Below, in pieces: positions 8,709-17,972 of a stretch of DNA of 64,000 nucleotides. The notes below the pieces were generated by a model that was not told where the DNA came from, did not search any database, and was given only the letters and a program-made list of their open reading frames with translations. Source of the stretch: Streptomyces sp. NRRL B-1140 (GTDB lineage: Bacteria; Actinomycetota; Actinomycetes; Streptomycetales; Streptomycetaceae); assembly GCF_001280065.1 (NCBI RefSeq), contig NZ_LGEA01000115.1, forward strand, positions 1 to 64,000. The letters run 5' to 3'. Within the stretch, counting starts at the first letter, position 1. Each line of letters starts with the position of its first letter. The position numbers and the translations under genes were made by a program.

Positions 8709-11093
8709 GTGGGCGGGATCACTCTGGCGCAGGACGAACCGGCGGTGGCACCTCCCGACACCCCCGTACCGCCGCCGGATCAGGACGGCGGACCCAGCCC
8801 GCGGCGGGTGCGGCTGATCTTCTTCGCGCTGATGCTCGCCCTGCTCCTGGCCGCCCTGGAGCAGATGATCGTCGCCACCGCGCTCCCGGAGATCGTCGGC
8901 GAGCTGCACGGCATGGACCGGATGTCCTGGGCGATCACCGCCTACCTGCTCACCGCCACCGTCGGCCTGCCGGTCTACGGCAAGCTCGGTGATCTCCTGG
9001 GCCGCAAGGGCGTGTTCCAGTTCGCGATCGTCGTCTTCGTCGCCGGCTCCGCGCTCGCGGGCCGGGCGCAGACGATGGACCAGCTGATCGCCTTCCGCGC
9101 CCTGCAGGGCGTCGGCGCGGGCGGCCTCATGACCGGTGTGCAGGCGATCATCGCGGACATCGTGCCGCCCCGGCGGCGCGGCAGCTACCTGGGCCTGATC
9201 GGCGCCGTCTTCGGTCTCGCCTCCGTGGCCGGACCGCTGCTCGGCGGCTACTTCACGGACCACCTCTCCTGGCGCTGGTGCTTCTACGTCAACGTTCCCG
9301 CCGGCCTGGTCACCCTCGCCGTCGTCGCCGTCGCGCTGAAGCTCCCCAAGCCGGCCGCGAGGGCCCGTTTCGACGTCGTCGGCGCACTGCTGCTGACCGC
9401 CGCCTCCACCTGCCTGGTCCTGCTGACCGGCTGGGGCGGTACCGAGTACGCCTGGGGCTCGCGGATCATCCTCGGGCTCGCGGCGGGTGCGGCGGTGTCC
9501 GCCGTCCTCTTCCTCGTCACCGAGCACTTCGCCGTCGAACCTCTCATCCCGCTGCGGCTGTTCAGGGACTCCGTCTTCAATGTCACCGGTCTGGTCGGTC
9601 TGGTGACCGGGGTCGGCCTGTTCGGCGCCGCCGGCTACCTGCCGACGTACCTGCAGATGGTCGAGGGCGCCTCCGCCACCGAGTCGGGACTGCTCATGCT
9701 GCCGATGATGGCCGGCATCGTCGGCGCCTCCATCGTCGTCGGCCGGCTCATCAGCCACACCGGCCGCTACAAGGCCTATCCGATCCTCGGCGCGGCCCTC
9801 TCCGTCGCCGGCACGGTACTGATGTCGCGGCTGGAGACCGGCACGCCCCGGCTGCACTACAGCATCTGGATGGCCGTCCTCGGGGCCGGCTTCGGCATGG
9901 TGATGCCGGTACTGATCCTCGCCGTGCAGAACTCCGTGCGCCCCGCCGACCTCGGCACCGCCACGAGCGCCAACAACTACTTCCGGCAGATCGGCGGCAG
10001 CGTCGGGGCCGCCGTCTTCGGCACCCTCTTCGCCGGCCGGCTCGCCGACGCCCTCGCCGAGCGCCTCCCCGCGGGCGGGGGCACCGCACTGCCGGACCCC
10101 GAGTCGCTCACCCCGCAGCTCGTGCACGCACTGCCCCCGGCCCTGCGCGACGACTACATCCGGGCGTACGCCGACGCCATGCCGCGGATCTTCCTCTACC
10201 TGGTGCCGGTGCTCGTCCTCGGACTGGTCATCGCCCTCTTCCTCAAGGAGAAACCCCTGGTGTCCCACCACACCTCCGTCACCGATCCGGCGCCGGGGAC
10301 CGTCCCGGTACCGCAGGCCCGCGCCGCGTACGCCGCCGGTGTGCCCGTGTGCGGCTCGGTACAGCACCACGACGGAACCGTCGTGCCCCGCGCGGCGCTC
10401 ACGCTCATCGACGTCACCGGGCAGCAGACCGGGCGCGGCGCGAGCGGCGAGGACGGGCGCTACGCGCTGGCCACCCCGGGCCCGGGGTCGTACGTGCTCA
10501 TCGCCGCGGCCGGCGGCCACCAGCCGCAGGCGGTCACCGTGAGCGTCGGCGAGCGTCCCGTCGAGCTCGACATCGTCCTCGGCGGCGCCGGCAGCCTGAT
10601 CGGCACCGTGGTCACCGCCGACGGCGCGCCCGTGCGGGACGCCACCGTCACCCTCACCAACGCCCACGGCGAGGTCGTGGCCACCACCCGCAGCGGCCGG
10701 GAGGGCGGCTACGTCATCACCGAGCTCGTCGCAGGCGAGTACACCCTCGCCGCCGGCGCCCCCGCCTTCCGCCCGGCCGCGCTCCCCGTCACCGTCCAGG
10801 CCGCCCGCGAGACCCGCCGCGACATCGAACTGGCCGGCGGCGCCGTGCTGCGCGGAACCGTCCGGGCGAGCGGCGGCCGGCCCGTGGAGGACGCGCGGGT
10901 GACGCTGCTCGACGTGGCGGGCAACGTCGTCGACACCCTCACCACCGGCGCCGACGGCACGTTCCGCTTCGTCGACCTGTCCTCCGGCGAGTACACGGTC
11001 ATCGCGGCCGGCTACCCGCCCGTCGCCACCGTGCTCCAGGTCGCCGGAGGAGACCGCAGCGAGCGTGACCTCCAGCTGAGCCACGAGGACTGA
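8709..11093 (+). CDS. DHA2-type MFS exporter with C-terminal beta-sandwich repeats
   Basis: A 794-residue protein. Residues 1-515 are a 14-TM drug:H+ antiporter of the DHA2/EmrB type, with motif A (GKLGDLLGRKG), motif C (GLASVAGPLLGGYF) and a second-half repeat. Residues 525-794 carry three tandem carboxypeptidase-regulatory-like/Cna-B-type domains, each with a GEYTLAAG- or GSYVLIAAG-type strand and a DGRYALATP- or DGTFRFVDL-type turn. Ordinary DHA2 exporters end after TM14, so the added 270 residues are unusual and by the even TM count should lie in the cytoplasm. The start is GTG 8709 behind GAGGGGAG. The substrate is unknown and no regulator is adjacent. Confidence 0.85.
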   Translation: MGGITLAQDEPAVAPPDTPVPPPDQDGGPSPRRVRLIFFALMLALLLAALEQMIVATALPEIVGELHGMDRMSWAITAYLLTATVGLPVYGKLGDLLGRKGVFQFAIVVFVAGSALAGRAQTMDQLIAFRALQGVGAGGLMTGVQAIIADIVPPRRRGSYLGLIGAVFGLASVAGPLLGGYFTDHLSWRWCFYVNVPAGLVTLAVVAVALKLPKPAARARFDVVGALLLTAASTCLVLLTGWGGTEYAWGSRIILGLAAGAAVSAVLFLVTEHFAVEPLIPLRLFRDSVFNVTGLVGLVTGVGLFGAAGYLPTYLQMVEGASATESGLLMLPMMAGIVGASIVVGRLISHTGRYKAYPILGAALSVAGTVLMSRLETGTPRLHYSIWMAVLGAGFGMVMPVLILAVQNSVRPADLGTATSANNYFRQIGGSVGAAVFGTLFAGRLADALAERLPAGGGTALPDPESLTPQLVHALPPALRDDYIRAYADAMPRIFLYLVPVLVLGLVIALFLKEKPLVSHHTSVTDPAPGTVPVPQARAAYAAGVPVCGSVQHHDGTVVPRAALTLIDVTGQQTGRGASGEDGRYALATPGPGSYVLIAAAGGHQPQAVTVSVGERPVELDIVLGGAGSLIGTVVTADGAPVRDATVTLTNAHGEVVATTRSGREGGYVITELVAGEYTLAAGAPAFRPAALPVTVQAARETRRDIELAGGAVLRGTVRASGGRPVEDARVTLLDVAGNVVDTLTTGADGTFRFVDLSSGEYTVIAAGYPPVATVLQVAGGDRSERDLQLSHED

Positions 11094-11259
11094 CCGTGTG
11101 CCGGGTCCGGGGAAGGAACGGCACCGGCGCGCGGGGGTCGTACGCCGGTGCGAGCCCCGCGCGGGCAATTCCCGCATTGCCTCACATGGCCGGCGGCGGT
11201 CGCCGTACGGTGGTGACGCCGGCACAGATCTTGCGTCCGTGGGGAGAGAGGGCCTGGCC

Positions 11260-13680
11260 ATGGACCGTGGCATCGACAGGGCTGAGCAGGACGCGGGGAG
11301 GGAACCCGCCGAGCCCGGCCGCGTGCCCCTGGCCGTCGTCGTGGTCGACCGCGACGGCCTCGTCTCCCACTGGAGCCGCGGCGCGCGGCGCCTGTTCGGC
11401 GTCCCCAGGGAAGAGGCGATCGGACGCACCGCGCTCGACCTGCTCCCCGTCTCCGGCGCCCTGCCCGAACAGCAGGACTCCCTCGGACACGCCGCCGACG
11501 ACGGCCCCGGCCCCGGTCTCGCGTCGTCCCTCGACAGCGGGCTCTCCTACCCGGCGGCGGGCCGCGCCCGGCTCACCGCCGCCGGGGACGCCCGGGTCGA
11601 CGTCCTGTGGTGGGCCTACCCACTGGTCGGGCCCGGGCCCGAGCGGCTGCTCGTCCTGGTCGCCGGCACGGACGGTCTGGGCGCGGACGACGGGAGGTGC
11701 CGGCGGATCGCACCCGGCTTCGCCCTGCACACCGACTTTCCCGGGGCCCAGGAGCTCGCCCGCCGGCTCCCCGAGATCCTGCCCAGTATGAGCGTCGGGG
11801 AGAGCGCCCGGATCGTCGCGCAGGTCCTAGAACTCGGTTACCCGATCCTGGAGTTCAGCCAGAACGAACGGGTGCCCGTCACGCCCGACTGGGGTGTGGC
11901 CCGGCGCGCCGAGCGCCGGGCGCGCCGGGAACGGGCCGCGCTGGCCCTGGCGGCCGGTGAACCGCTGCCGCCGGAGCTGCGGGACGAGGGCGAGGACCTC
12001 GAGTACGCCGCCGTCCGTGAACGCCTGGAATTCCTCAACGAGGTCAGCGGACGCATCGGCACCTCTCTCGACCTGTCCCGCACCATCGTCGAGGTCAGCC
12101 GGGCCGTGGTACCCCGCTTCACCGACGTCGCCGGGACGTATCTGCGCGAACAGGTCGTCGCCGGCGAGGGGTTCGAGGACGGTGTGCCCGACACGACCAC
12201 GATGTGGCACCGGGTCGCCCTGGAGCACACCGACGAACCGGGCCGCTGGGACGATGTCGTCCCCGTCGGCGAGGCCATGCCGTTCCCGGAGCACACGCCG
12301 TTCTTCCAGTGCATGACCAGCGGTGAACCCGTTCTCGTGCCGCGCATCAGCGAGGAGATGGGGCACGCCATCGCCGCGCAGTTCGACAAGCGCGACATCC
12401 GGCCCCTCATCACCGGCCGCTCGATGCTGGTCGTGCCCCTCAAGGCGCGTAACGTCGTGCTCGGCTTCATGATCCTGCTGCGGCACCCCGAGCGGCCCGT
12501 CTTCAACGACATGGACCGCGTCACCGGAGCGGAACTCGCCGCCCGCGCGGGCCTGGTGCTGGACAACGCCCGCATGTACACCTTCCAGGAGAACGTCGCC
12601 GAGACGCTCCAGGACAGCATGCTGCCGCACATCCCGCCCCGCATGGCCGGCTGCGACATCGCCACCCGCTACCTGCCGGGCACGCTGCTCGGACGGGTCG
12701 GCGGCGACTGGTTCGACGCGGTCAAACTGCACGGCGGCCGCACGGCGCTCGTCGTCGGCGACGTCATGGGCCACGGCCTGAACTCGGCGGCGATGATGGG
12801 CCAGTTGCGGACGGCCGTGCAGACCATGGCCGCGCTCGACCTGCCGCCCGCGCAGTTGCTGCGCAACCTCGACGACCTCGCCCAGCGCCTCGGCGACAGC
12901 TACCTGGCGACCTGCCTCTACGCCGTCTACGACCCCATCGCGGGCGAACTGCACCTCGCCAACGCCGGGCACATCCCGCCCGTTCTGGTCCGGGCCGCGG
13001 ACGGCCGCAGCGAACTGCTGGACCTGCCCACCGGCGCGCCCATCGGCGTCGGGGGAGTGCCCTTCGAGGCGGTACGCGTGCGCGTCGAGCCCGGCGACCG
13101 GCTGGTGATGTGCACCGACGGGCTGGTCGAGGTGCGAGGCGAGGACATCGGCGTGGGTCTCGCGACGCTCTGCGAGTCGGCGGCGCACCCGGCCGCGTCC
13201 ATGGACGACGCCTGCGACACCATCATCCGGGCGCTCAACACGAGGGGTGGCCGCAAGGACGACGTCGCCCTGCTGATGGCCCGTCTGGCCGGTATCGCGC
13301 CGGACGACGTGGCGGAATGGCGGCTCGCGCTGGACCCGGCCGAGGTGGGCCGGGCCCGCGCGGCGGTGCGCGAGCAACTGCACGACTGGGGTCTGGCGCA
13401 GCTGGCCGCACCGGCCGAGCTGATGGCCGGCGAACTCGTGACCAACGCCGTACGGCACTCCCGTGCCCGCCCTGTCGCACTGCGGCTGGTGCGCGGAGAC
13501 ACCCTGTTGTGCGAGGTGGACGACGACGACCACGAGCTGCCGACGCTGCTGCACGCGGGCCCGCTCGACGAGGCAGGACGCGGCCTGCGCGTCGTCAGCA
13601 CGCTGTCCCGTGAGTGGGGGACCAGCCGGACCGAGGCCGGCAAGACGGTCTGGTTCGAGCTGACGCTGCCGCGCCGCTGA
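11260..13680 (+). CDS. PAS-GAF-SpoIIE phosphatase with C-terminal HATPase (anti-sigma) domain
   Basis: An 806-residue cytoplasmic regulator. It has a PAS domain (about 20-135), a linker, a GAF domain (about 255-430), a PP2C/SpoIIE serine phosphatase domain (about 450-660, GGDWFD and GDVMGHG metal-binding motifs and a final GRKDDVALL motif) and a C-terminal HATPase_c domain (about 675-800, ELVTNAVRHS N box and a GRGLRVV G box). The phosphatase would dephosphorylate an anti-anti-sigma protein while the HATPase fold may act as its kinase or as an anti-sigma. This is the standard partner-switching logic controlling SigB-type sigma factors, one of which is encoded at 47280. The ATG 11260 has a GGAGAG site; upstream in-frame codons extend into non-coding sequence. 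Confidence 0.85.
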   Translation: MDRGIDRAEQDAGREPAEPGRVPLAVVVVDRDGLVSHWSRGARRLFGVPREEAIGRTALDLLPVSGALPEQQDSLGHAADDGPGPGLASSLDSGLSYPAAGRARLTAAGDARVDVLWWAYPLVGPGPERLLVLVAGTDGLGADDGRCRRIAPGFALHTDFPGAQELARRLPEILPSMSVGESARIVAQVLELGYPILEFSQNERVPVTPDWGVARRAERRARRERAALALAAGEPLPPELRDEGEDLEYAAVRERLEFLNEVSGRIGTSLDLSRTIVEVSRAVVPRFTDVAGTYLREQVVAGEGFEDGVPDTTTMWHRVALEHTDEPGRWDDVVPVGEAMPFPEHTPFFQCMTSGEPVLVPRISEEMGHAIAAQFDKRDIRPLITGRSMLVVPLKARNVVLGFMILLRHPERPVFNDMDRVTGAELAARAGLVLDNARMYTFQENVAETLQDSMLPHIPPRMAGCDIATRYLPGTLLGRVGGDWFDAVKLHGGRTALVVGDVMGHGLNSAAMMGQLRTAVQTMAALDLPPAQLLRNLDDLAQRLGDSYLATCLYAVYDPIAGELHLANAGHIPPVLVRAADGRSELLDLPTGAPIGVGGVPFEAVRVRVEPGDRLVMCTDGLVEVRGEDIGVGLATLCESAAHPAASMDDACDTIIRALNTRGGRKDDVALLMARLAGIAPDDVAEWRLALDPAEVGRARAAVREQLHDWGLAQLAAPAELMAGELVTNAVRHSRARPVALRLVRGDTLLCEVDDDDHELPTLLHAGPLDEAGRGLRVVSTLSREWGTSRTEAGKTVWFELTLPRR

Positions 13681-13802
13681 ACACCTCCGGCCGAACGCGA
13701 AGCGACGCCGGGCGCCCGTGTTCTTGTGGCCGCGGCCCGGGCGCGGTACACCGTACTCGCCCGTCGCGTGGCGGGATCCGTTCGCACCCCGGGGAGTGGG
13801 CC

Positions 13803-14528
13803 ATGAGCGTGACGCGTAGGTACCGGGAAGCCTGGGAGGAGTTCTGGAGCGAGGCGTCCGCCGAGCCCGGGGCGGTGTTCTGGGACGCCGAACCGGTCCT
13901 GACGGTGGGCCCGCACCTCGCGCTGTTCGAACCGTACCTGGCCGATCCCGCGCTGCCGCTGGTGGACCTCGGCTGCGGCAACGGTACGCAGACCCGTTAC
14001 CTCGCCGACCGCTTCCCGCACGTCCTGGGCGTCGACCTGTCCGCCGCGGCCCTCGACCACGCCCGGCGGGCCGACCCGGCGGGGCAGGCGGCCTACCGGC
14101 AGCTGGACGCCGCCGCGAAGGAGGAGACGCAGGCGCTGCACGCGGAGCTCGGCGACACCAACGTCTACCTGCGGGGCGTCCTGCACCAGTGCGAGCCCGA
14201 CGACCGGCAGTCCCTGGCCGACGGGATCGCCACGCTGGTCGGCGAGCGCGGCCGCGCCTGTCTGGTGGAGCTGTCCGGCGCCGCCAAGCCGGTGCTGGCG
14301 GGCCTGGCGGGCGGTCCCGACGGTCCGCCGCCCAAGCTCGCGCCGGTGTTCCGGCACGGCATCGCGCCCGCAGAGGTGTCGGACGAGGCCGTGCCCGAGT
14401 ATCTGCGCTCAGCCGGTCTGACCGTGCTGGCCAGTGGCCGACTGCCCTTGACGACCACGGAGTACCGCCCCGACGGCACGCGCATCGAGCTGCCGTCCAC
14501 CTGGCTGGTGGCGGGGCGTACGGCCTGA
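13803..14528 (+). CDS. Class I SAM-dependent methyltransferase
   Basis: A 241-residue protein with motif I LVDLGCGNGTQTRYL (about residues 56-70) and the acidic motif II VLGVDLSAAAL. The N-terminal helix YREAWEEFW and the absence of added domains suggest a small-molecule methyltransferase. The C-terminal half has the TTTEYRPDGTRIELPSTWLV strands that form the end of the sheet. The substrate cannot be inferred. It lies 120 bases downstream of the phosphatase gene on the same strand and starts at ATG 13803. Confidence 0.8.
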   Translation: MSVTRRYREAWEEFWSEASAEPGAVFWDAEPVLTVGPHLALFEPYLADPALPLVDLGCGNGTQTRYLADRFPHVLGVDLSAAALDHARRADPAGQAAYRQLDAAAKEETQALHAELGDTNVYLRGVLHQCEPDDRQSLADGIATLVGERGRACLVELSGAAKPVLAGLAGGPDGPPPKLAPVFRHGIAPAEVSDEAVPEYLRSAGLTVLASGRLPLTTTEYRPDGTRIELPSTWLVAGRTA

Positions 14529-14586
14529 GACAGGGGGTCGGGAGAGCCGGGCGCGGCGATGCGGTCTTACGGGTGACGGATTTGTC

Positions 14587-14619
14587 GGTGTACGGTCACC
14601 CTGCCCGGGTCCGTACACC
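14587..14619. promoter_or_regulatory. Inverted repeat upstream of the CE2-type esterase gene
   Basis: GGTGTACGG (14587-14595) and CCGTACACC (14611-14619) form a perfect 9-bp inverted repeat with a 15-base spacer. It ends 25 bases before the ATG at 14645 and just ahead of the GGAGG site. It could be an operator or an RNA hairpin in the leader; no matching regulator is adjacent. Confidence 0.35.
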
Positions 14620-14644
14620 TGCCTCGTCCCCACGGAGGACAGTC

Positions 14645-15742
14645 ATGCCGATGCCCTGGTTACGGATGCTCGCCGCCTCAGCGGTGTCGACGGTATTGAT
14701 CGGCGCGAGTGCCGTCACGACCGTCGCCGCACCGGACCATCGCGGAGTACGCGACAGCGTGCACACCGCCGGACGCGTCAAAGCCGCCGGGGACCTGCTC
14801 CAGTACAGCTGGCCCGGCGTCTACTTCGAGGGCCGGATCCGGGGCACCGGCGTGGGCGTCGTGCTCGACGACGCAGCCGCCGACTACGACGTCCAGGTCG
14901 ACGGGGCCACCGTCGCGACCCTCGTCACGCCGGGGAGGACCACCCACTGGGTCAGGGGCCTGCGCGACGGCGTGCACACCGTCCGGCTCGTCAAGCGCAA
15001 CGACACCCCGTGGAGCACCAGCTCCTTCGGCGGCTTCGTCGCCGCACCCGGCGGCGCCGTCCTGGCCCGGCCGGCCGCACGCAGCCGCCAGATCGAGTTC
15101 ATCGGCGACTCCCTCACCGTCGGCTACGGCAACCTCTCCACCTCCCGCGACTGCGACGGCGAGCAGCTCAGGCGCACCACCGACACAGACGTGAGCTACG
15201 GCGCCCTCACCGCCCGGGGACTGGGTGCCGACTACCAGATCAACGCCTACTCGGGCCAGGGAATGGTGCGCAACTACAACGGCGGCTCCCCGGAGGTGAA
15301 CTACCGCAGCTTCTACGACCGTGCGCTGCTGAACACGCCCGGCGACGTCTGGCAGAACCCCGGCACCTGGCGGCCACAGCTCGTCGTGGTCCACCTCGGC
15401 ACGAACGACTTCTCCACTCCGGTCAACCCGGGCGAGCCGTGGACCGAGGCGAGCCTCGCCGCCGCCTACCGCAGTGCCTACAGCGGCTTCCTCGCGAAAC
15501 TGCGGCAGCGCTACGGGGCCGCCACCACCATCCTGGCCGTGGGTACGGGTCCCTTCGCCGGCCATGTCGAACACGTCGTCCGGGAACGCAACGGCGCGGG
15601 CGACCGCCGGGTCCACTCCTGGCCGCTCGACACCACCGGCCTGGACTACGCCGGCTGCCACTGGCACTACTCGGCCCGCGACCACCGGCTCCTGGCCGAT
15701 CGCCTCACCGCGTTCCTCGCCCACCTGCCGATCCGCTGGTGA
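14645..15742 (+). CDS. Secreted SGNH/GDSL esterase of carbohydrate esterase family 2 type
   Basis: A 365-residue protein with a Sec signal peptide (residues 1-29, Ala-rich cleavage site VAAP). An N-terminal jelly-roll domain (about 35-145) precedes an SGNH domain carrying block I FIGDSLTVGYG, a block III-like HLGTNDF and the catalytic block CHWHYSARDH near the end. This two-domain layout is that of CE2 acetyl esterases, which remove O-acetyl groups from xylan or glucomannan. A cell-wall glycan target is also possible given the peptidoglycan-like peptidase operon just downstream, but that is inference. The ATG 14645 follows GGAGG with 7-base spacing. Confidence 0.82.
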   Translation: MPMPWLRMLAASAVSTVLIGASAVTTVAAPDHRGVRDSVHTAGRVKAAGDLLQYSWPGVYFEGRIRGTGVGVVLDDAAADYDVQVDGATVATLVTPGRTTHWVRGLRDGVHTVRLVKRNDTPWSTSSFGGFVAAPGGAVLARPAARSRQIEFIGDSLTVGYGNLSTSRDCDGEQLRRTTDTDVSYGALTARGLGADYQINAYSGQGMVRNYNGGSPEVNYRSFYDRALLNTPGDVWQNPGTWRPQLVVVHLGTNDFSTPVNPGEPWTEASLAAAYRSAYSGFLAKLRQRYGAATTILAVGTGPFAGHVEHVVRERNGAGDRRVHSWPLDTTGLDYAGCHWHYSARDHRLLADRLTAFLAHLPIRW

Positions 15743-15816
15743 CCGGTTCGTAGCCCGCTCCGCCCGTAGCGCGTAACGTGACGAACCATGAACATCTCCG
15801 CCCCGGACGGCTCGTC

Positions 15817-16650
15817 ATGAGAATCCTCATCAGCGCCGACATGGAAGGCGCCACCGGCGTCACCTGGCCCGACGACGTGGTGCCGGGTGCCTCCCAGTGG
15901 GAGCGCTGCCGCTCCCTGTTCACCTCCGACGTCAACGCCGCCGTTCTGGGATTCCACGACGGCGGCGCCGACGAGGTGATCATCAACGAGGCGCACTGGT
16001 CGATGCGCAACCTGCTGCTGGAGCAGCTCGACGACCGGGCGCAGCTGCTCACCGGCCGGCACAAGACCCTGTCCATGGTGGAGGGCGTGCAGCACGGCGA
16101 CGTCGACGGCATCGCGTTCGTCGGCTACCACGCGGGCGCCGGCATGGAGGGCGTCCTCGCGCACACCTACCTCGCCAACTCCATCACGGGCGTGTGGCTG
16201 AACGACGCTCGGGCGAGCGAGGGGCTGCTCAACGCCCATGTCGTCGCGGAGTACGGCGTGCCGGTCGTGCTGGTCACGGGGGACGACGTCGCCTGCGAGG
16301 ACGCGCTCGGGTACGCGCCCGAGGCGCTGAAGGTCGCGGTCAAGGACCACGTGTCGCGGTACGCGGCGGTGTGCCGGACGCCCGCGAGGACGGCGGCGGA
16401 CATCCGGGCCGCCGCCAAGGAGGCCGCCACGCTGGCGGTGCGTCACGAACCCGTGCGGGGCGGCCCGTTCACCGTGGCCGTGGAGTTCGACGCCGAGCAC
16501 CTGGCGATGGCCGCCACCGTCGTCCCGGGTGTGGAACGGATCGGGGAGCGCAAGGTGGCGTACACGAGCGGGACCATGTACGAGGGCATCCGCGCCTTCA
16601 AGGCGGTCACCACGATCGTCTCGGCCGCGGTGGAGGAGCAGTATGGCTGA
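15817..16650 (+). CDS. M55-family D-aminopeptidase (DppA-like)
   Basis: A 277-residue protein starting MRILISADMEG; the Asp and Glu of this segment are the Zn ligands of the DppA family. Further family blocks include the VIINEAHWSMRNL helix and the FVGYHAGAG loop with a metal-binding His. DppA enzymes are self-compartmentalising D-Ala-D-Ala aminopeptidases. It opens an operon with three more peptidases and overlaps the M20 gene by 8 bases, so translation is coupled. The ATG 15817 matches the family start; GTG 15778 is in frame but would add a 13-residue non-conserved lead. Confidence 0.88.
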   Translation: MRILISADMEGATGVTWPDDVVPGASQWERCRSLFTSDVNAAVLGFHDGGADEVIINEAHWSMRNLLLEQLDDRAQLLTGRHKTLSMVEGVQHGDVDGIAFVGYHAGAGMEGVLAHTYLANSITGVWLNDARASEGLLNAHVVAEYGVPVVLVTGDDVACEDALGYAPEALKVAVKDHVSRYAAVCRTPARTAADIRAAAKEAATLAVRHEPVRGGPFTVAVEFDAEHLAMAATVVPGVERIGERKVAYTSGTMYEGIRAFKAVTTIVSAAVEEQYG

Positions 16651-17956
16651 GCAGGTGGACGAGCAGGCGCTGGACGAGGTCGTGACGTACACGTCCGACC
16701 TCATCCGGATCGACACCACCAACCGGGGCGGGGGCGACTGCCGGGAGCGGCCCGCCGCCGAGTACGCCGCCGCCCGGCTCGCCGACGCCGGGATCGAACC
16801 GACCCTGCTGGAGCGCACCGAGGGGCGGACCAACGTCGTCGCCCGCATCGAGGGCACCGACCCCTCGGCCGGTGCCCTGCTGCTCCACGGCCATCTGGAC
16901 GTCGTGCCCGCGGCGGCCGCCGACTGGAGCGTGCACCCCTTCTCCGGGGAGATCCGCGACGGGGTCGTCTGGGGACGCGGCGCCGTCGACATGAAGAACA
17001 TGGACGCGATGATCCTTGCCGTCGTGCGCGGCTGGGCACGGCAGGGTTTCCGGCCCCGCCGGGACGTCGTCGTCGCTTTCACGGCCGACGAGGAGGCCAG
17101 CGCCGAGGACGGCTCCGGATTCCTCGCCGACGAGCACCCCGCGCTGTTCGAGGGCTGTACCGAGGGCATCAGCGAGTCGGGCGCCTTCACCTTCCACGAC
17201 GGAAACGGACGGCAGATCTACCCGATCGCGGCCGGGGAACGCGGCACGGCCTGGCTGAAGCTCACCGCCCGCGGGCGCGCCGGGCACGGCTCCAAGGTCA
17301 ACCGGGACAACGCCGTGACGCGCCTCGCGGGCGCGATCGCCCGGATCGGCGCGCACGAGTGGCCGCTCAGGCTGACCCCGACGGTACGAGCCGCCCTCAC
17401 CGAACTCGCCGCGCTCTACGGCATCGAGACCGACCTCACCGATGTGGACGCGCTGCTGGAGAAGCTCGGACCGGCCGCCGCGCTCGTCGAGCCGACCCTG
17501 CGCAACAGCGCCAACCCGACCATGCTGGACGCCGGTTACAAGGTCAACGTCATCCCCGGCGAGGCCGTGGCCCACGTGGACGGCCGGTACCTGCCCGGAG
17601 GCGAGGAGGAGTTCCGCACCACCCTCGACCGGCTCACCGGGCCGGACGTGGACTGGGAGTTCCACCACCGCGAGGTCGCCCTCGAAGCACCGGTGGACTC
17701 GGCGACGTACGCGGGCATGCGCGCCGCCGTCGAGGAGTTCGCGCCCGAGGGCCACGTCGTGCCGTTCTGCATGTCCGGCGGCACCGACGCCAAGCAGTTC
17801 TCCCGCCTCGGTATCACCGGCTACGGCTTCACCCCGCTGAAGCTGCCGGACGGCTACGACTACGCGGCGATGTTCCACGGGGTCGACGAGCGGGTACCGG
17901 TCGAGGCGCTGCACTTCGGTGTCCGCGTACTCGACCGGTTCCTGCGGACGGCCTAG
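16643..17956 (+). CDS. M20-family metallopeptidase
   Basis: A 437-residue protein with the M20 signature GHLDVVP (first metal His/Asp), the WGRGAVDMKN block (bridging Asp) and the TADEEASAEDGSG block with the catalytic Glu. A dimerisation/lid domain is followed by a C-terminal Zn-binding stretch (MFHGVDERVP). Its length and lid match the ArgE/DapE/carboxypeptidase Ss1 group. It overlaps the M55 gene and precedes the S9 gene by 16 bases. In this setting it could cleave dipeptides released by the other enzymes. The true substrate is not determinable from sequence. Confidence 0.88.
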   Translation: MAEQVDEQALDEVVTYTSDLIRIDTTNRGGGDCRERPAAEYAAARLADAGIEPTLLERTEGRTNVVARIEGTDPSAGALLLHGHLDVVPAAAADWSVHPFSGEIRDGVVWGRGAVDMKNMDAMILAVVRGWARQGFRPRRDVVVAFTADEEASAEDGSGFLADEHPALFEGCTEGISESGAFTFHDGNGRQIYPIAAGERGTAWLKLTARGRAGHGSKVNRDNAVTRLAGAIARIGAHEWPLRLTPTVRAALTELAALYGIETDLTDVDALLEKLGPAAALVEPTLRNSANPTMLDAGYKVNVIPGEAVAHVDGRYLPGGEEEFRTTLDRLTGPDVDWEFHHREVALEAPVDSATYAGMRAAVEEFAPEGHVVPFCMSGGTDAKQFSRLGITGYGFTPLKLPDGYDYAAMFHGVDERVPVEALHFGVRVLDRFLRTA

Positions 17957-17972
17957 GAGAGCGGGGGAGACG

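Noticed and set aside
5177..8761. A 1194-codon minus frame covering the aminopeptidase and the region upstream
   Set aside because: The N-terminal two thirds are a shadow of the radical SAM gene; the real protein starts at ATG 6766 with a signal peptide and ribosome site.
8667..11429. Minus-strand open frame of 920 codons opposite the MFS gene
   Set aside because: It is the antisense shadow of a clear transporter in very high-GC DNA, has a low-complexity Arg/Gly/Glu/His composition and no recognisable domain or ribosome site.
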